NCBI GenBank assembly: GCA_947462335.1
Contig: OX381707.1
Location: 60,737,773 to 60,801,772 of the forward strand
Source of the DNA: Harmothoe impar
Taxonomy: Eukaryota; Annelida; Polychaeta; Phyllodocida; Polynoidae
Direction: 5' to 3'
Length of the DNA stretch: 64,000 nucleotides
Of this stretch, positions 39,815 to 49,768 are shown piece after piece. The translations under genes were made by a program, and so were the position numbers. The notes under the pieces were generated by a model, which was not told the DNA's origin, did not search any database, and was given only the letters and a program-made list of their open reading frames with translations. Numbering within the stretch: the stretch's first letter is position 1; each line of letters begins with the position of its first letter.

Positions 39815-39885
39815 ATTCATCGGTCATCCTATGCTAAAGACATACATATATATATACTGTCTTTAGCATAGGATGACCGATGAAT
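39815..39885. repeat. 28-bp inverted repeat with AT-rich loop
   Basis: The arm 39815-39842 (starting ATTCATCGGTCATCC) and its exact reverse complement 39858-39885 flank a TA-rich loop. It is a strong hairpin, perhaps a miniature element. Confidence 0.85.
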
Positions 39886-39947
39886 TTTCTAAAATTCAAA
39901 AGAGTAGATATTTAATATAGAAATTGGGAATATAATGCTAGGGTCTA

Positions 39948-41052
39948 CAGTCAACTCCCTCCAATACGGCCACCCTTGGGACTATTCAAAAGTGGCCGCA
40001 TTAGAGAGGTGGCTGCACTGGAGGGAGTCAATGCTAAGTCTATGGAGTTCATGAAACCTCAGCGCTACATGTGTACATGTTGATATCAACTGCTATCCAT
40101 ATAGTATCCATTGTGCTAATACGTTGGAGACATTGGCATTAGGCAAGTATGACTATGTGAGGACTGTATTAAATCTTTATTTTACATTTCTTTGATTATG
40201 CAGTAGATACAAAACCATTTGACAACCCCACCAATCAGTGCTACGCTCTTATAAAGTTTAGTCTGAGTACCAAGACTACCAACCCCCCCCCCCTCCCGCG
40301 CCACATACAGGGGCTGGGGGGGGGGGGTATGGATGCTCCGATTCAATAGACAATAGGCCAGGGCGCTAATCCCCCCCCCCCCGACACACACTTACATTCA
40401 GTGAAGCATAACATGTGCGGAATGTGTCAGCATATATACCCAGGTGCGATGTAGCTTTAACACTCTCTGTTAATGCAGTGCCCCACCCCTCATACACACA
40501 AAGTTGCTTTTATTCCGCAGACAAAGCCACCCTCTACCCCCCCCCCACCCCAACTCCTGTTTAGGGCTAGTGGGCCAGACATTAGCTGATCCTCCTTAAT
40601 ATCTTTCCCTCCTGTTTTACACCCAACTTGCTTACTTCCGATTATATTTCATGGGTTATCTATAGACATATTGGCATGTGGATGTTCACTCTTTATAATT
40701 AACACATATGAATTTAAACACTTTTTACATACATGATTTTTGAATGGCTTTGGCTAGACCACCAGAAAATGGGTCCTGGTGCCCCCTATATACATGGAAG
40801 TCACACGGACCCAGCCCCAGATAAACCATTTTTGATCTGCCTCTTACAGTGGCCGCATTAGAGGGAGAAAACTGTTCATTGGGACTGCAAAAACAGTGGC
40901 CGCAGGGCGAGGTGGCCGCATTAGAGGGGTGGCCGCACTAGGGAGAGTTTCCTACATTAAAATAAAGAGAAAATCGATTGGTACTTTCTAAAAATGGCCT
41001 TAATGGCGGGGTGGCCGCACTGGAGGGGTGGCCGTTAGGAGGGAGTTGACTG
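39948..41052. mobile_element. Non-autonomous pogo/Tigger-like MITE with TA duplication
   Basis: The ends CAGTCAACTCCCTCCAATAC and the matching right end (GGAGGGAGTTGACTG) are inverted and flanked by TA at 39946-39947 and 41053-41054. GTGGCCGCATTAGAGGG-type repeats lie inside both ends. CAG-starting ends with TA targets are typical of the pogo branch of Tc1/mariner. No transposase is present. Confidence 0.75.
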
Positions 41053-41054
41053 TA

Positions 41055-44000
41055 CCATGTTTTGAAGCTAGGTTTTGATGGCCTTGTGTGCAATAATTAT
41101 ACTGGCCATTACTTTTGATATACTTTAAGTCATCGGGAAATTAACTATCCTGTTGGTATTCTGGTTGCAAACATGCAGTGGAAGCCAGGGCTCAGGAATC
41201 TGCCAAGGAAAACTTGCCCTTTCAGCCAGACTAAACAGGCTTAATAATGATAGATCATGAAACTAGGCGATGTCTTCCAGGCTTAGCTAGATAGAAGGAG
41301 GCTCTGTTACAATGCCAGTTCTAGTATTGTACATGAGTGTATAGGGAGGGGGTAGGCTACAGTGATTCATAGCATATCATATTTAGGTATATGGGCCCTC
41401 TCATTTACAGCATCCCTATTTTTGCTAATCTACGTAAGTAGAAGCATGGAGGATGTTTTCTGCAATAAAGAAAATTACAGTATAATGATAAATGGAACGG
41501 CTCCAGCTCCATCATTTCCCCTTCCCTTGCCTGACATCTCACCTGATAGGTTCCATATTTCAACCATGTCTTCATAGAAGTAATCCATCATTTCTCATCT
41601 GACTGAGACTGGGACTAAGCCTATTGTTAAAAGAACTATCATCTGTCATCATACAGCATTATGACGTCAACACTTTTCTGTGTTCCTTCTTTTAATAAAC
41701 CAGTTGAATCCGAAAAGAGATACTTGCTTGTTGACCGGCTCCATGTCCCATGGAAACGATCAACATTAGTCAACCTAAGATTTCGGAGGCTCAAAGAGAG
41801 AAACGGCGTGTAGGTAGGAATAGCACTGAGCAGACAGACCAATAGAATTGTACAGGCATAACCACCAAAAAGGCCTATAGCGCCTTTAATTCTGAAGATC
41901 TGGCCCTGGTCCCTATTCGCTAACCTTGTAAGTGGGGCCATGGTCCGTGTGCACTGCCATGGTCACTATTTAATCCATTTGAGGCATAAATATCACCAAT
42001 ACTGACATATCTATATTACATAGAAAATATGTTGCCATGTAATTTAGCTGAATTCAGGTGTTTTGTGCAGATATAAACAATAATACTAATTGAGCCAGAG
42101 TGGGGTTCGAACCCACACTCTCATGGTTGCTGATGCTAGTGGGCATATAGCGATGACTCGGGTTTCTCCGTATGGGCGGCCATGTTAGTTCTGTGCTTGC
42201 AAAATATCGTGAGAACTAGGCAGTGACCAGACAGTCACACACCATAGCTTCCGGGGAACAGGCTACAATACGAGAGCAGAACCAAGGTCTCACGAGATTG
42301 CTAGTGTCAGTGTACACAGAGTGCCTGCGGGAACAAGTCCGCACCAGTTAGAGAGCTATACAGTATAACAGGGTATGTGGTCCAGTGTAGGTACATTTGC
42401 CCAATCACTCTCCCAGACTGTAAACGTACAGTCAGGGCCCGAGACTGCATCATTCGGCGAGCCCATCGCTAGGTACGACTGCTACTAGCTGTGTGGCTAG
42501 GCCTCTGGTACCCCGGCCTAGCCGAGGTTGAAAGCTCAATTAGACTACTACGAGTGTGGGCCTAGGGGCCTTCCATAAATTACATACGCACTAAGGGGGG
42601 AGGTGGGATTAAGCCAAATGCGTACAGATATGTACAGAGGGGGTGGGGGGTGCAAGGCCATTTTTGCATACGCATGGTGTACGTCATAAAGGGTGTTTTT
42701 TTTGGTCGTTTTGGACCACATTTTTGGTCGTTTTTTTAACTACTTTTTGGGCCAAAATACCCAACCAAAATTTCAAAATTCAGAGCAACCTATGTATGCT
42801 CAACTTAATAGGGCAGATCTCAATTGTCTCTTAATGAGAATTGCTTCTCAACATGCTACTCTACATGTGTGCAAAAGATAGATACTTCTTCTAAAAATGC
42901 ACAATCCAACTATTTACTGTAGCTATGCCCCCCCACCACACCCCATGTCAAGGGGATAAACTTTTTTATTACATGGCCCTACTGTCTTAAAATGAAGAAA
43001 ATCAACAAATTTGGAGGCCATGGAGTATGGCTACACCATACTCCATGGAGTACGGAGGTCCCATAGGCTTAGCATAGAGAAGGCCATACCACCATGTATT
43101 AAAGTACACTGTAAAAAAAATGTCGTCAAAATAACGGTGAATCACCAGCAACTTTTGGGACATAACTTTCACCGTTTTTTTAACGGTGACGGTCACCGTC
43201 AATTTTATGTAGAATCACTGTTGTTTTTACGTTGAATCACCATTAATTTTATGTGGAGTCACAAGTAATAGGCTCAGAGTATTCAAATATACAGAGATTC
43301 AGCGTTATTGCCAGTGCTATTACAGACTTTGTGAATATTCTATAAGTCTTTACAGGGAGTCTGATTATGGTGACTTTAGTTACTGTAGTATATATCTAAA
43401 AACTTACGGATGAGCCATACTTTAACTTTGTCCTGATCCTATACGCCACACTGGCGATCTGACTTGCATACCAACCATGGCCTATACAAGAGGTATGACA
43501 CTATAGGATTGATACAAGGCAGAGTTTCCAGAGGTGGGGATATATGCATAGTATATTACCACAAAATTGGTGTATAGATCCATACGGCTACTTTCTTCTG
43601 GATATTATCAAGTGATCATGGTATTTTGTCAAATCTATCACAAGATTGAATTGTTAAATTGTCAAACATATAGATTAATTGAAAATAACCATTATTTTAA
43701 TATGTATATACTCCACTTCAAGGGCTCACACTCTCCAGAAAAATCTTCTTACAATCCAGGCCACCTATCTATGGCAGGATCCACTATATGTGGCTCCCTC
43801 TCGGATTTGTCATTAGAAGATGAATTTATGTTGAATCAGTGTAAGTAGTATATGGCAGGCTCTACGTAGGGGTGTAATCAAAGGTAATTATATTACAATT
43901 ACCTGGCTATTACTGGAGGGTGTTTGGGGGTAATTTAGGCAATTACTTGACTGCTTTACACTTACTTGACACCTACTTTTCTCACTTAAGATAGACAAAG

Positions 44001-44196
44001 GAGTAGTATATGATAAAACAATAGAACAGGGTCAAAAGAGGTAATAGAGAACGGAAGCTATTTTGTATTTTATGACTTAATGGTTGAAGTGAGATTTCAT
44101 TGTATCACTCTTTTGGATCGTAGTACTTTGGATTGGGTTAACGCGAGCAAGACGTTGTCTACTAGAATCGCTGAAATCTAGGATTGATTTACTATA
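41055..44196. other. Non-coding region and left flank of the Polinton-like element
   Basis: Contains a tRNA-like fragment near 42100, a 13-bp hairpin at 43018-43048 and a short self-complementary ACGGTGAC motif near 43183-43199. The left terminus of the Polinton-like element must fall here or just inside. I cannot place it without the right terminal repeat, which is outside the window. Confidence 0.45.
42085..42150 (-). repeat. tRNA-derived fragment (possible SINE head)
   Basis: The minus strand contains a perfect T-arm (GTGGG stem, TTCGAAC loop, CCCAC stem) with a B-box. No complete cloverleaf can be formed with the sequence upstream, so it is a tRNA-derived SINE relic rather than a gene. 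Confidence 0.4.
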
Positions 44197-44781
44197 ATGG
44201 AGCGTCTATATCGTCATCATGATATGGAAGTTTCTTATATTTATCATGATAAAACACACATGGACGACTTGGATTGCCTGATAACAGAGGACGATTCATT
44301 TAGCAAATTCCCAGCTACACAAAATATAACTATCCCTATGGATTTTAAGTACTTGGAAAAGGCTTGGGATCTTTCTGAAAGAGACAGTTCAGTTAGTGAT
44401 TCTTGTCTTGTTTTGACTCCTTTGTTTGAAGCTTTGAAAGCCTTCTTAGACATTATCAAGGAAGAGACTGACTATTTTCTTGTGCAACGTTTGGATACTT
44501 TAGAGAGAGCTAATGTGAGATACGGATTCATGAATTTAGTATTTTATGGACATGCTGTCGTGAGGAACGCCAAGAAAACAAGGCTGACTCCATTGATAGA
44601 AACAAAGGAGTTTATTGCTTTGTTGAAAGCTGGTTATGCTTATAATTCTGATTTGTTCTCATGTATTCAGATTGAGACTAGATCTCAGTTTAAAGGACTG
44701 TTATTGAGTTTAATTTATGACTCTATGTTATGTCAGCATGGTCAAAGTCATTCTCGACCTTTTTATGGTTGGTCTAAATGA
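44197..44781 (+). CDS. Accessory protein A, paralogous family member 1
   Basis: Encodes 194 residues, not a family I recognise. It aligns by eye with the products at 46380-46931 and 48450-48938. Shared features are an acidic N-terminal third, an I-x-I-P motif, an E-T-D-(Y/H) motif, the block YNxxLFxxIxxxTxSxFxxLL and a C-terminal F-x-GW followed by S or E. It is predicted soluble and mostly helical, with no signal peptide or membrane segment. It lies at the outer left edge of the element, where Polintons keep lineage-specific genes. A host-interaction role is plausible but not shown. Confidence 0.75.
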   Translation: MERLYRHHDMEVSYIYHDKTHMDDLDCLITEDDSFSKFPATQNITIPMDFKYLEKAWDLSERDSSVSDSCLVLTPLFEALKAFLDIIKEETDYFLVQRLDTLERANVRYGFMNLVFYGHAVVRNAKKTRLTPLIETKEFIALLKAGYAYNSDLFSCIQIETRSQFKGLLLSLIYDSMLCQHGQSHSRPFYGWSK

Positions 44782-46113
44782 CAATTATTTTTTATTTTGA
44801 TGTCGGTCTCTTTCTCCATTAATGAAGAGGAGGCCTATGCATAGTGTGATGTATGGGTCTCTCAGGGGACTAGTTGACAGGTAAGAAAGATGCTCTATCC
44901 CGAGCAGTACGGGTTAGAAATCTCCTTCCAGCAACAGCTTAAGAAGACCTACAACATCCAGACCCCGACCAGAGGTCGAGGTCTGTGGCTAATCTCGTGA
45001 GATATTGCCGGTGTTTTGTTATAATAGAGACGACATGACAGTCTATATAATTATGTTATAACCGCTTAAAGGGGGTTTAGTACTGTACGTCTTTGAAAAT
45101 CTATGTTTATCAAGTGTAAATATGCTATATAGACGCTCATACTGATGTTCTATGAAAAACTCATTTGTTTCTATTTTAAAAACATTTGTATCAGTTGTAA
45201 CACGTAGATTTAGAATGCTTTATGCGCGTGCTTATGTGAAATTTAATAAAAATGACGCTAGTGGCGCCCTCTTACAATAAAAGAAGGAATTAAGTCATCT
45301 GGTAGTTACGCATTTTGTGTTGCGACGGAGAATATTAAATTTAGTTAGTTAGTTGGTCTCCTAAAGAGGAGACTGTTTGTGAGTCTTTTGGACTCAACTT
45401 ACTAAAGCTTTATAAAAGCTTTAGCTAGTGAGGCTAATCTCATCAGATACCTCAGTTTTGAGTGTCTGATAATGTTTTAGACTTCATGTAGTTTTCAATA
45501 GATTAAGACAAAAGGGGTTTAATATTGAAACATCATAAGTCTGCTAAATGTTAATTAAAATACATTAAAACAAGATATTGAAATCTAAAAGCAATAGTCT
45601 TAGAACAGTTTTGTTTAGTTTATATTTTAAAAACAGGTCGGCATAGTTTCAAGAAAGACACAAACAGAGTACCCCATTCATGACGTTGTGTCGTATCAGG
45701 TAAGTGGCGCCCTCTCGCGAAGTGAATAAATGCCAGCGTTACTCAACAGAGGACGCCACTATAATAGTAAGGATAGAATTTAGTTACAGACTCGAGTGTT
45801 TTCTTTGTTTTATGAATAAAGCAATGTCGTAGACATTATAAGACAGATGAGATAATGATGTCTACGGTGTTACTAATTGTTTGCGGTACTCGTGATTTTG
45901 TATAAGTATTTTGATATATGTGGAATGTGTTGATGTAATGACATACCCCATTAATTAGCGTCTAGAATCTGCATAAGATGTTACTGGAGAACTACAACCA
46001 AAGCATAGAGATTGCAAGACACTTTAATTAGTGTGGCTAATCTCATTAGGTATTGAGGTGTTTATTTGACACCTCAAATACCTCCCATATAATCTAAAGT
46101 CATTTTATTAGAA
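44782..46113. repeat. Tandem about 445-bp hairpin-rich modules
   Basis: Several landmarks recur at about 440-455 base spacing. GGCTAATCTC is at 44991 and 45431, with a third copy near 46035. The (T)ATTTTAAAAAC motif is at about 45172 and 45620, and GTGGCGCCCTCT at about 45250 and 45705, each followed by AATAAA. Local hairpins precede or follow each copy, for example 44958-44984, 45355-45372, 45380-45396, 45402-45425 and about 46055-46080. There is no ORF. This is an ancient tandem duplication, possibly of a promoter/terminator unit or of a structured RNA. Confidence 0.65.
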
Positions 46114-46186
46114 GCCTGGTTAGCTCAGAAGGGAGAGCGTCAGACTTTTAATCTGAAGGTCGCGAGTTCAATCCTCGCACCAGGTG
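46114..46186 (+). tRNA. tRNA-Lys (anticodon UUU)
   Basis: A complete 73-base cloverleaf: acceptor GCCTGGT paired with ACCAGGT (first pair G-U), D-stem GCTC/GAGC, anticodon stem TCAGA/TCTGA with loop CTTTTAA (anticodon TTT), variable AGGTC, T-arm GCGAG-TTCAATC-CTCGC. A-box (TAGCTCAG) and B-box (AGTTCAATCC) Pol III promoters are internal, and TTTT lies at 46193-46196. CCA is not encoded. The T-arm differs from the usual animal tRNA-Lys, suggesting divergence after capture. It sits inside the viral-type element between accessory genes. Confidence 0.9.
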
Positions 46187-46239
46187 ATTACATTTTGCTT
46201 CTATGTTGGTCACCATCTGTCGTTTGGAGGTGTATACAG

Positions 46240-46279
46240 AGTAAAAGTTATGACCATGCAGGTGGTCATAACTTTTACT
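46240..46279 (+). ncRNA. Perfect 17-bp hairpin downstream of the tRNA
   Basis: The arms 46240-46256 and 46263-46279 are exact complements around a 6-base loop. It begins 54 bases after the tRNA and its second arm contains TTTT. It could be a Pol III terminator structure, a pre-miRNA-like hairpin or a regulatory site upstream of the gene at 46380. The hairpin is certain; its status as an RNA is a guess. Confidence 0.45.
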
Positions 46280-46379
46280 TTGAGCAATTTAGCCGTGGTT
46301 AACACAACAAGTCTATGAGGGCGCTATTTTAGTTCACGCTGCATGGTAGAGAAGACTGTTCTTTTTACTGCTAGACAAA

Positions 46380-46931
46380 ATGTCTGAATCAGACACAGAT
46401 TTTGAATTAGAAATTATTTTGTGGGATGAAGTAGATAGAGACGATTATCATACATGTCCAGAAGATGATATTTTAGACTACACTTCTACGAAAAGCATTA
46501 TTATTCCTATACAGCGACAGTGTGTTGATGATGTGTATAAGGCTTTAAATGGGCATTCAGTAGGAAGTTTATCAGAAGAGCTGTTAGAAATCGTTGATTC
46601 TTTAAAAAGATTTTTAAAAGAAATAGACGGGGAAACAGACCACATTGCGGTATTTCGAAATAATTTGTACGAGGTTCATGACGCTATTCACATTGTAGTC
46701 TATTGCGATCAAATAATACACTCTGATGACGGATTGATTAGAATAGATCAATTAAAACAATATCAACGTTTACTAGTTGCAGCAAGGAATTATAATCAGG
46801 AACTGTTTCAGATTGAAACTATTGACACTAAAAGCCGATTCAGATCTTTATTAGTATCAATGCTGAAGGATTCAGAGATGTTTGTCAATGGACTCATAAG
46901 AGCGTGGGCTTTTCACGGGTGGAGTCAGTGA
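46380..46931 (+). CDS. Accessory protein B, paralogous family member 2
   Basis: Encodes 183 residues from an ATG preceded by CTAGACAAA. It is very acidic at the N-terminus. It shares IxIP, ETDH, YNQELFQIET, DTKSRFRSLL and the terminal FHGWSQ with proteins A and C. There is no signal or membrane segment and I do not recognise the family. The three-fold amplification inside one element suggests selection for dosage or diversification, as seen for host-directed viral genes. Confidence 0.78.
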   Translation: MSESDTDFELEIILWDEVDRDDYHTCPEDDILDYTSTKSIIIPIQRQCVDDVYKALNGHSVGSLSEELLEIVDSLKRFLKEIDGETDHIAVFRNNLYEVHDAIHIVVYCDQIIHSDDGLIRIDQLKQYQRLLVAARNYNQELFQIETIDTKSRFRSLLVSMLKDSEMFVNGLIRAWAFHGWSQ

Positions 46932-47030
46932 CGCGGGAAATTCTATGAATATACATGAGGTCTCAGACCAATGATTCTTTTGTCTCGGAGTTTGTTTTTA
47001 GATTTTTCTTTTTTTTGCTGAGGAAAAGGG

Positions 47031-47038
47031 TTTAAAAG
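47031..47038 (+). promoter_or_regulatory. Candidate TATA box
   Basis: TTTAAAAG lies about 45 bases before the ATG at 47082, at a suitable distance for a short 5' leader. Confidence 0.4.
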
Positions 47039-47081
47039 AGCGCGACGTCTTTGTGAGTTTGTTGGTTTAAACACATTTACC

Positions 47082-47762
47082 ATGGAGTTCACACATGTTT
47101 TGAGCGCTAAAACTACTGTACTATTCAGCGGAGCTGAAGTCAAGTTCACTAGAACTACATTTAGGGGAGTGAGACATATATATGTTCCTACTACCGTCGT
47201 CGAGTGGGCTACTCAGATGAAAACTGTGATCGATAATTTGGACTGCTCTACTACAGAACAAACAATCGGGACTCTTCATCCTCAGTGGAAGTTGACTAAG
47301 TCTACTTTTAGAGGAGTGGAGTATGTCGGCTTTGTGAAGTACGTCGGCCAGTTGAGAATCGGGTAAGTTCATTATTTGGTTTTAGCATGATTCATACTGA
47401 CGTTGTTTCTTGTCATTGACGTCGGTCAACTGAATTAAGTTTTCACATAGATTTGTCTCTGGTTTGAATCAACAATCGTGAGAGTTTATATATTAATTTA
47501 ATTAAATCTGTCGAAATAAATAAGAATACGTCAAGTCTAGATGATTAAAGAACTTCTTATAGATCAAGTTTACATTTTTTTTTTTTTTAGATTATAAACT
47601 ACAACTACTTAGCTGAATCATGACTCATAGGTTTATTTTATTTTTATTTCAGCTTTGAATGTGTAAATGTGAGCATAGACGACTACCGCAAGCTGTGCGC
47701 TATAACATCAGCTGATCCTCCAGAAGCCTCACCAGCAGTCGTCGTCATCAATGACGACGGCA

Positions 47763-47795
<33 letters not shown>

Positions 47796-48445
47796 CTGGT
47801 CAAAGTGGTGCGAGAGTAGTGCAAGTTCAGGCATCAACCGCTAGAGGGGGTGAAAAGAGGTCTTCCCCGTTTAAAACTCCTCTGAAAAAGAGGAAAGTCA
47901 TCTCTGTGTGGAAGTGGGTTCTAGACAGGGGAACAGACCTTTCTATTCAGGAATCTAGTAATTGCTATTTCGGCAAGGCCAACTGCGAATTCTCTTTAGA
48001 GCTTAAAAGAGAGAACTTAAAAAATCAAGAGGACAGTCAAGATTATGAACTCACTTTAAAAGAAGTGCAGAAGCCCCTCCCCTCTCCAGTAGAGTTAGCT
48101 ACTAAAGTGTATGAGTATCTTCTTCGTCTGGAGTTTGCTCAGAAAGTGAAAGCAGCTTATTCTGGAGCAGGTTACTGCACTCCTGAAGAGTTTGATGATG
48201 ATGATGATGATGGTGATTGCGTCTTAGAAAATCATATCAAGAAGTATTCAAGGACGTGCCACCTCAAGATCTCCATTACTCGCTTGCTAGAGGGTTGTAG
48301 CACTCTTTCCCCTTTCTTCGAGCGAGCAGGATACGTCAAATACGTCGACGCAGTCGAAGTGCTGGATGAGGTAGATCCTCAAGTCGTTCTCAGGAAAGGA
48401 AAATCCGAATTTGAAAACGAGTTCTGCGAGCTTGAGCTGATATAA
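47082..48445 (+). CDS. Accessory protein D, two-exon gene with nuclear localisation signal
   Basis: Exon 1 is 47082-47362 and exon 2 is 47653-48445. The intron starts GTAAGT and ends TTATTTCAG after a polypyrimidine-rich stretch. The joined frame has 357 codons plus stop. Exon 1 encodes an internal duplication (two TFRGV-centred blocks). Exon 2 has an Asp-rich run (about residues 128-141), an SV40-like NLS KTPLKKRKV (about 168-176) and a second Asp run. I do not recognise the family. Acidic tracts plus NLS suggest a nuclear regulator or DNA mimic. The stop is only 4 bases before the next ATG (48450), so both may share one transcript. Confidence 0.75.
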
Positions 48446-48449
48446 TACA

Positions 48450-48938
48450 ATGTGTTTCGATCCAACATATAACTTTGTGATTATCTTGCCCAAAGAAGAC
48501 CTAGCAAAATTAAAAGAACTGTTTTCTCTTCCTTTAGAAGAAAGGATGTATGACAGCGAAGAAACACAGCAATTAGTGCACGGAATTGAGAGTTTCATAG
48601 ACCAGTTCTCTTCAGATCTATGGCACACTACAGAACATATAGCGGCTACTTACACTGATGAAAACTCGAAGTATGCCACTGAGAATCTTGCTGCAATTCA
48701 GATCATTTTCTACAACTGTGAATTAGTCACAGGGTTAAAGGTGACGGACACTTCGGAATTTAAATTCCTTAAAAAACAGCTAGACAAGAACCCTGTCATC
48801 AGTTACATGATGCACAGAATAAAAATGAAAGGGCTCTTTAAGACTGAGTGGCAAGAGCTAATGGAGTATGGTGAGTGGCTCTCTGAGAGCGCTACGTACC
48901 TAGAGCCCTTTTTTGGCTGGGAGGAATGCCCTTGTTAA
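48450..48938 (+). CDS. Accessory protein C, paralogous family member 3
   Basis: Encodes 162 residues and is the most diverged member of the A/B/C family. It retains the ExIxxFIDxF region, TTEHIA in place of ETDH, a C-terminal helical block and the ending LEPFFGWEE. The ATG lies 4 bases after the stop of the NLS protein. An AATAAA signal is at 48951-48956, inside a palindrome just after the stop. Confidence 0.75.
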   Translation: MCFDPTYNFVIILPKEDLAKLKELFSLPLEERMYDSEETQQLVHGIESFIDQFSSDLWHTTEHIAATYTDENSKYATENLAAIQIIFYNCELVTGLKVTDTSEFKFLKKQLDKNPVISYMMHRIKMKGLFKTEWQELMEYGEWLSESATYLEPFFGWEECPC

Positions 48939-48943
48939 TTCTA

Positions 48944-49003
48944 GATTATAAATAAATCTAGCATTCTTTCAGCTTTGAAAGAATGCTAGATTTATTTATA
49001 ATC
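48944..49003. terminator. 27-bp palindrome carrying AATAAA on both strands
   Basis: The arms 48944-48970 and 48977-49003 are exact reverse complements with a 6-base loop. Each arm contains ATAAATAAAT, so the site presents polyadenylation signals in both directions. It lies between the plus-strand accessory genes and the minus-strand membrane protein gene, as expected for a bidirectional 3'-end element. Confidence 0.6.
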
Positions 49004-49224
49004 ATGACTGAAAGAATGCTACAAAATTAAAAGTATAAGACTTTATTTCTATATTGTTTTGTTGATTAGTTAACATGAAGCAATGCAAATATATATGTAT
49101 GCAGGCAATCATTTGCAAAGGTGTTCTCTTGTCTAGAATACAAACTTAATTTCTGTTAACTTTATACGGTATACAAGGGCGTTATAGTTATAAGTGTTAC
49201 TTGTCACGTTAGTTATCAGCAGCG

Positions 49225-49625
49225 GCATTGTAAACGTCAGGGAAAATGCTTACATTAACCTTAATTAGTGTTCTTGTATATGATATACGGTGTCTCAGTA
49301 ATATACAGCGTTGTATACGTCAGGGAAAATGCTTACATAGGTTTTAATTAGTGATATTTTATATGATATACGGTATCTCAGTAATATAGTCTTACATGAT
49401 AGCACTATATACATTTTTAAGAAAACAGCTAAACATAAAGCACAAACTAATCACAGGCTTAATCAATAGTGACACAGTTTGTAATTGTTACTCAATGGTA
49501 TCAAAGTTTGTAATCGCTATTTAGTGTTTAATTGTGCTTTTATACGATATACGGTATCTGATTAATACGGTGTTATATGATAGCTCTATATAGATATTAT
49601 TTTCACAATGTCGCTGAGCATGAAG
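49225..49625. repeat. Diverged tandem repeats (ATATGATATACGGTATCT)
   Basis: An 80-85 base unit with ACGTCAGGGAAAATGCTTAC, TTAATTAGTG and GATATACGGTRTCTCAGTAA occurs twice (about 49225-49305 and 49308-49388). Partial units and a TATGATAGCWCTATATA motif follow at about 49395 and 49573. AT-rich and non-coding. It could be 3' untranslated sequence of the minus-strand gene at 49769 or a replication or regulatory array. Confidence 0.6.
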
Positions 49626-49768
49626 CACAAACAAAATACTTAGTTTATATGATATACAAGTAATTCGCTTAATTCTTAGATATATATATTGTATACAAAC
49701 AATTCAGCTTATAGTTTGAGTATTAAGAATAAATCTGCTTAAATACACGAACGAGTTCTTTTTCCTAT

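Noticed and set aside
41639..41941. Minus-strand open frame of 100 codons as a host exon
   Set aside because: One hydrophobic stretch but no recognisable family, no good splice sites, and composition like the surrounding non-coding DNA.
46430..46470. HTCPEDD segment in accessory protein B as an LxCxE-type Rb-binding motif
   Set aside because: The leading Leu is His here and no hydrophobic residue follows in the usual place; the acidic context alone is not enough.
48890..48938. C-terminal FxGW of proteins A/B/C as a Bcl-2 BH2 motif
   Set aside because: No BH1 (NWGR-like) motif or BH3 can be seen upstream, so a Bcl-2 assignment is not supported without structural comparison.
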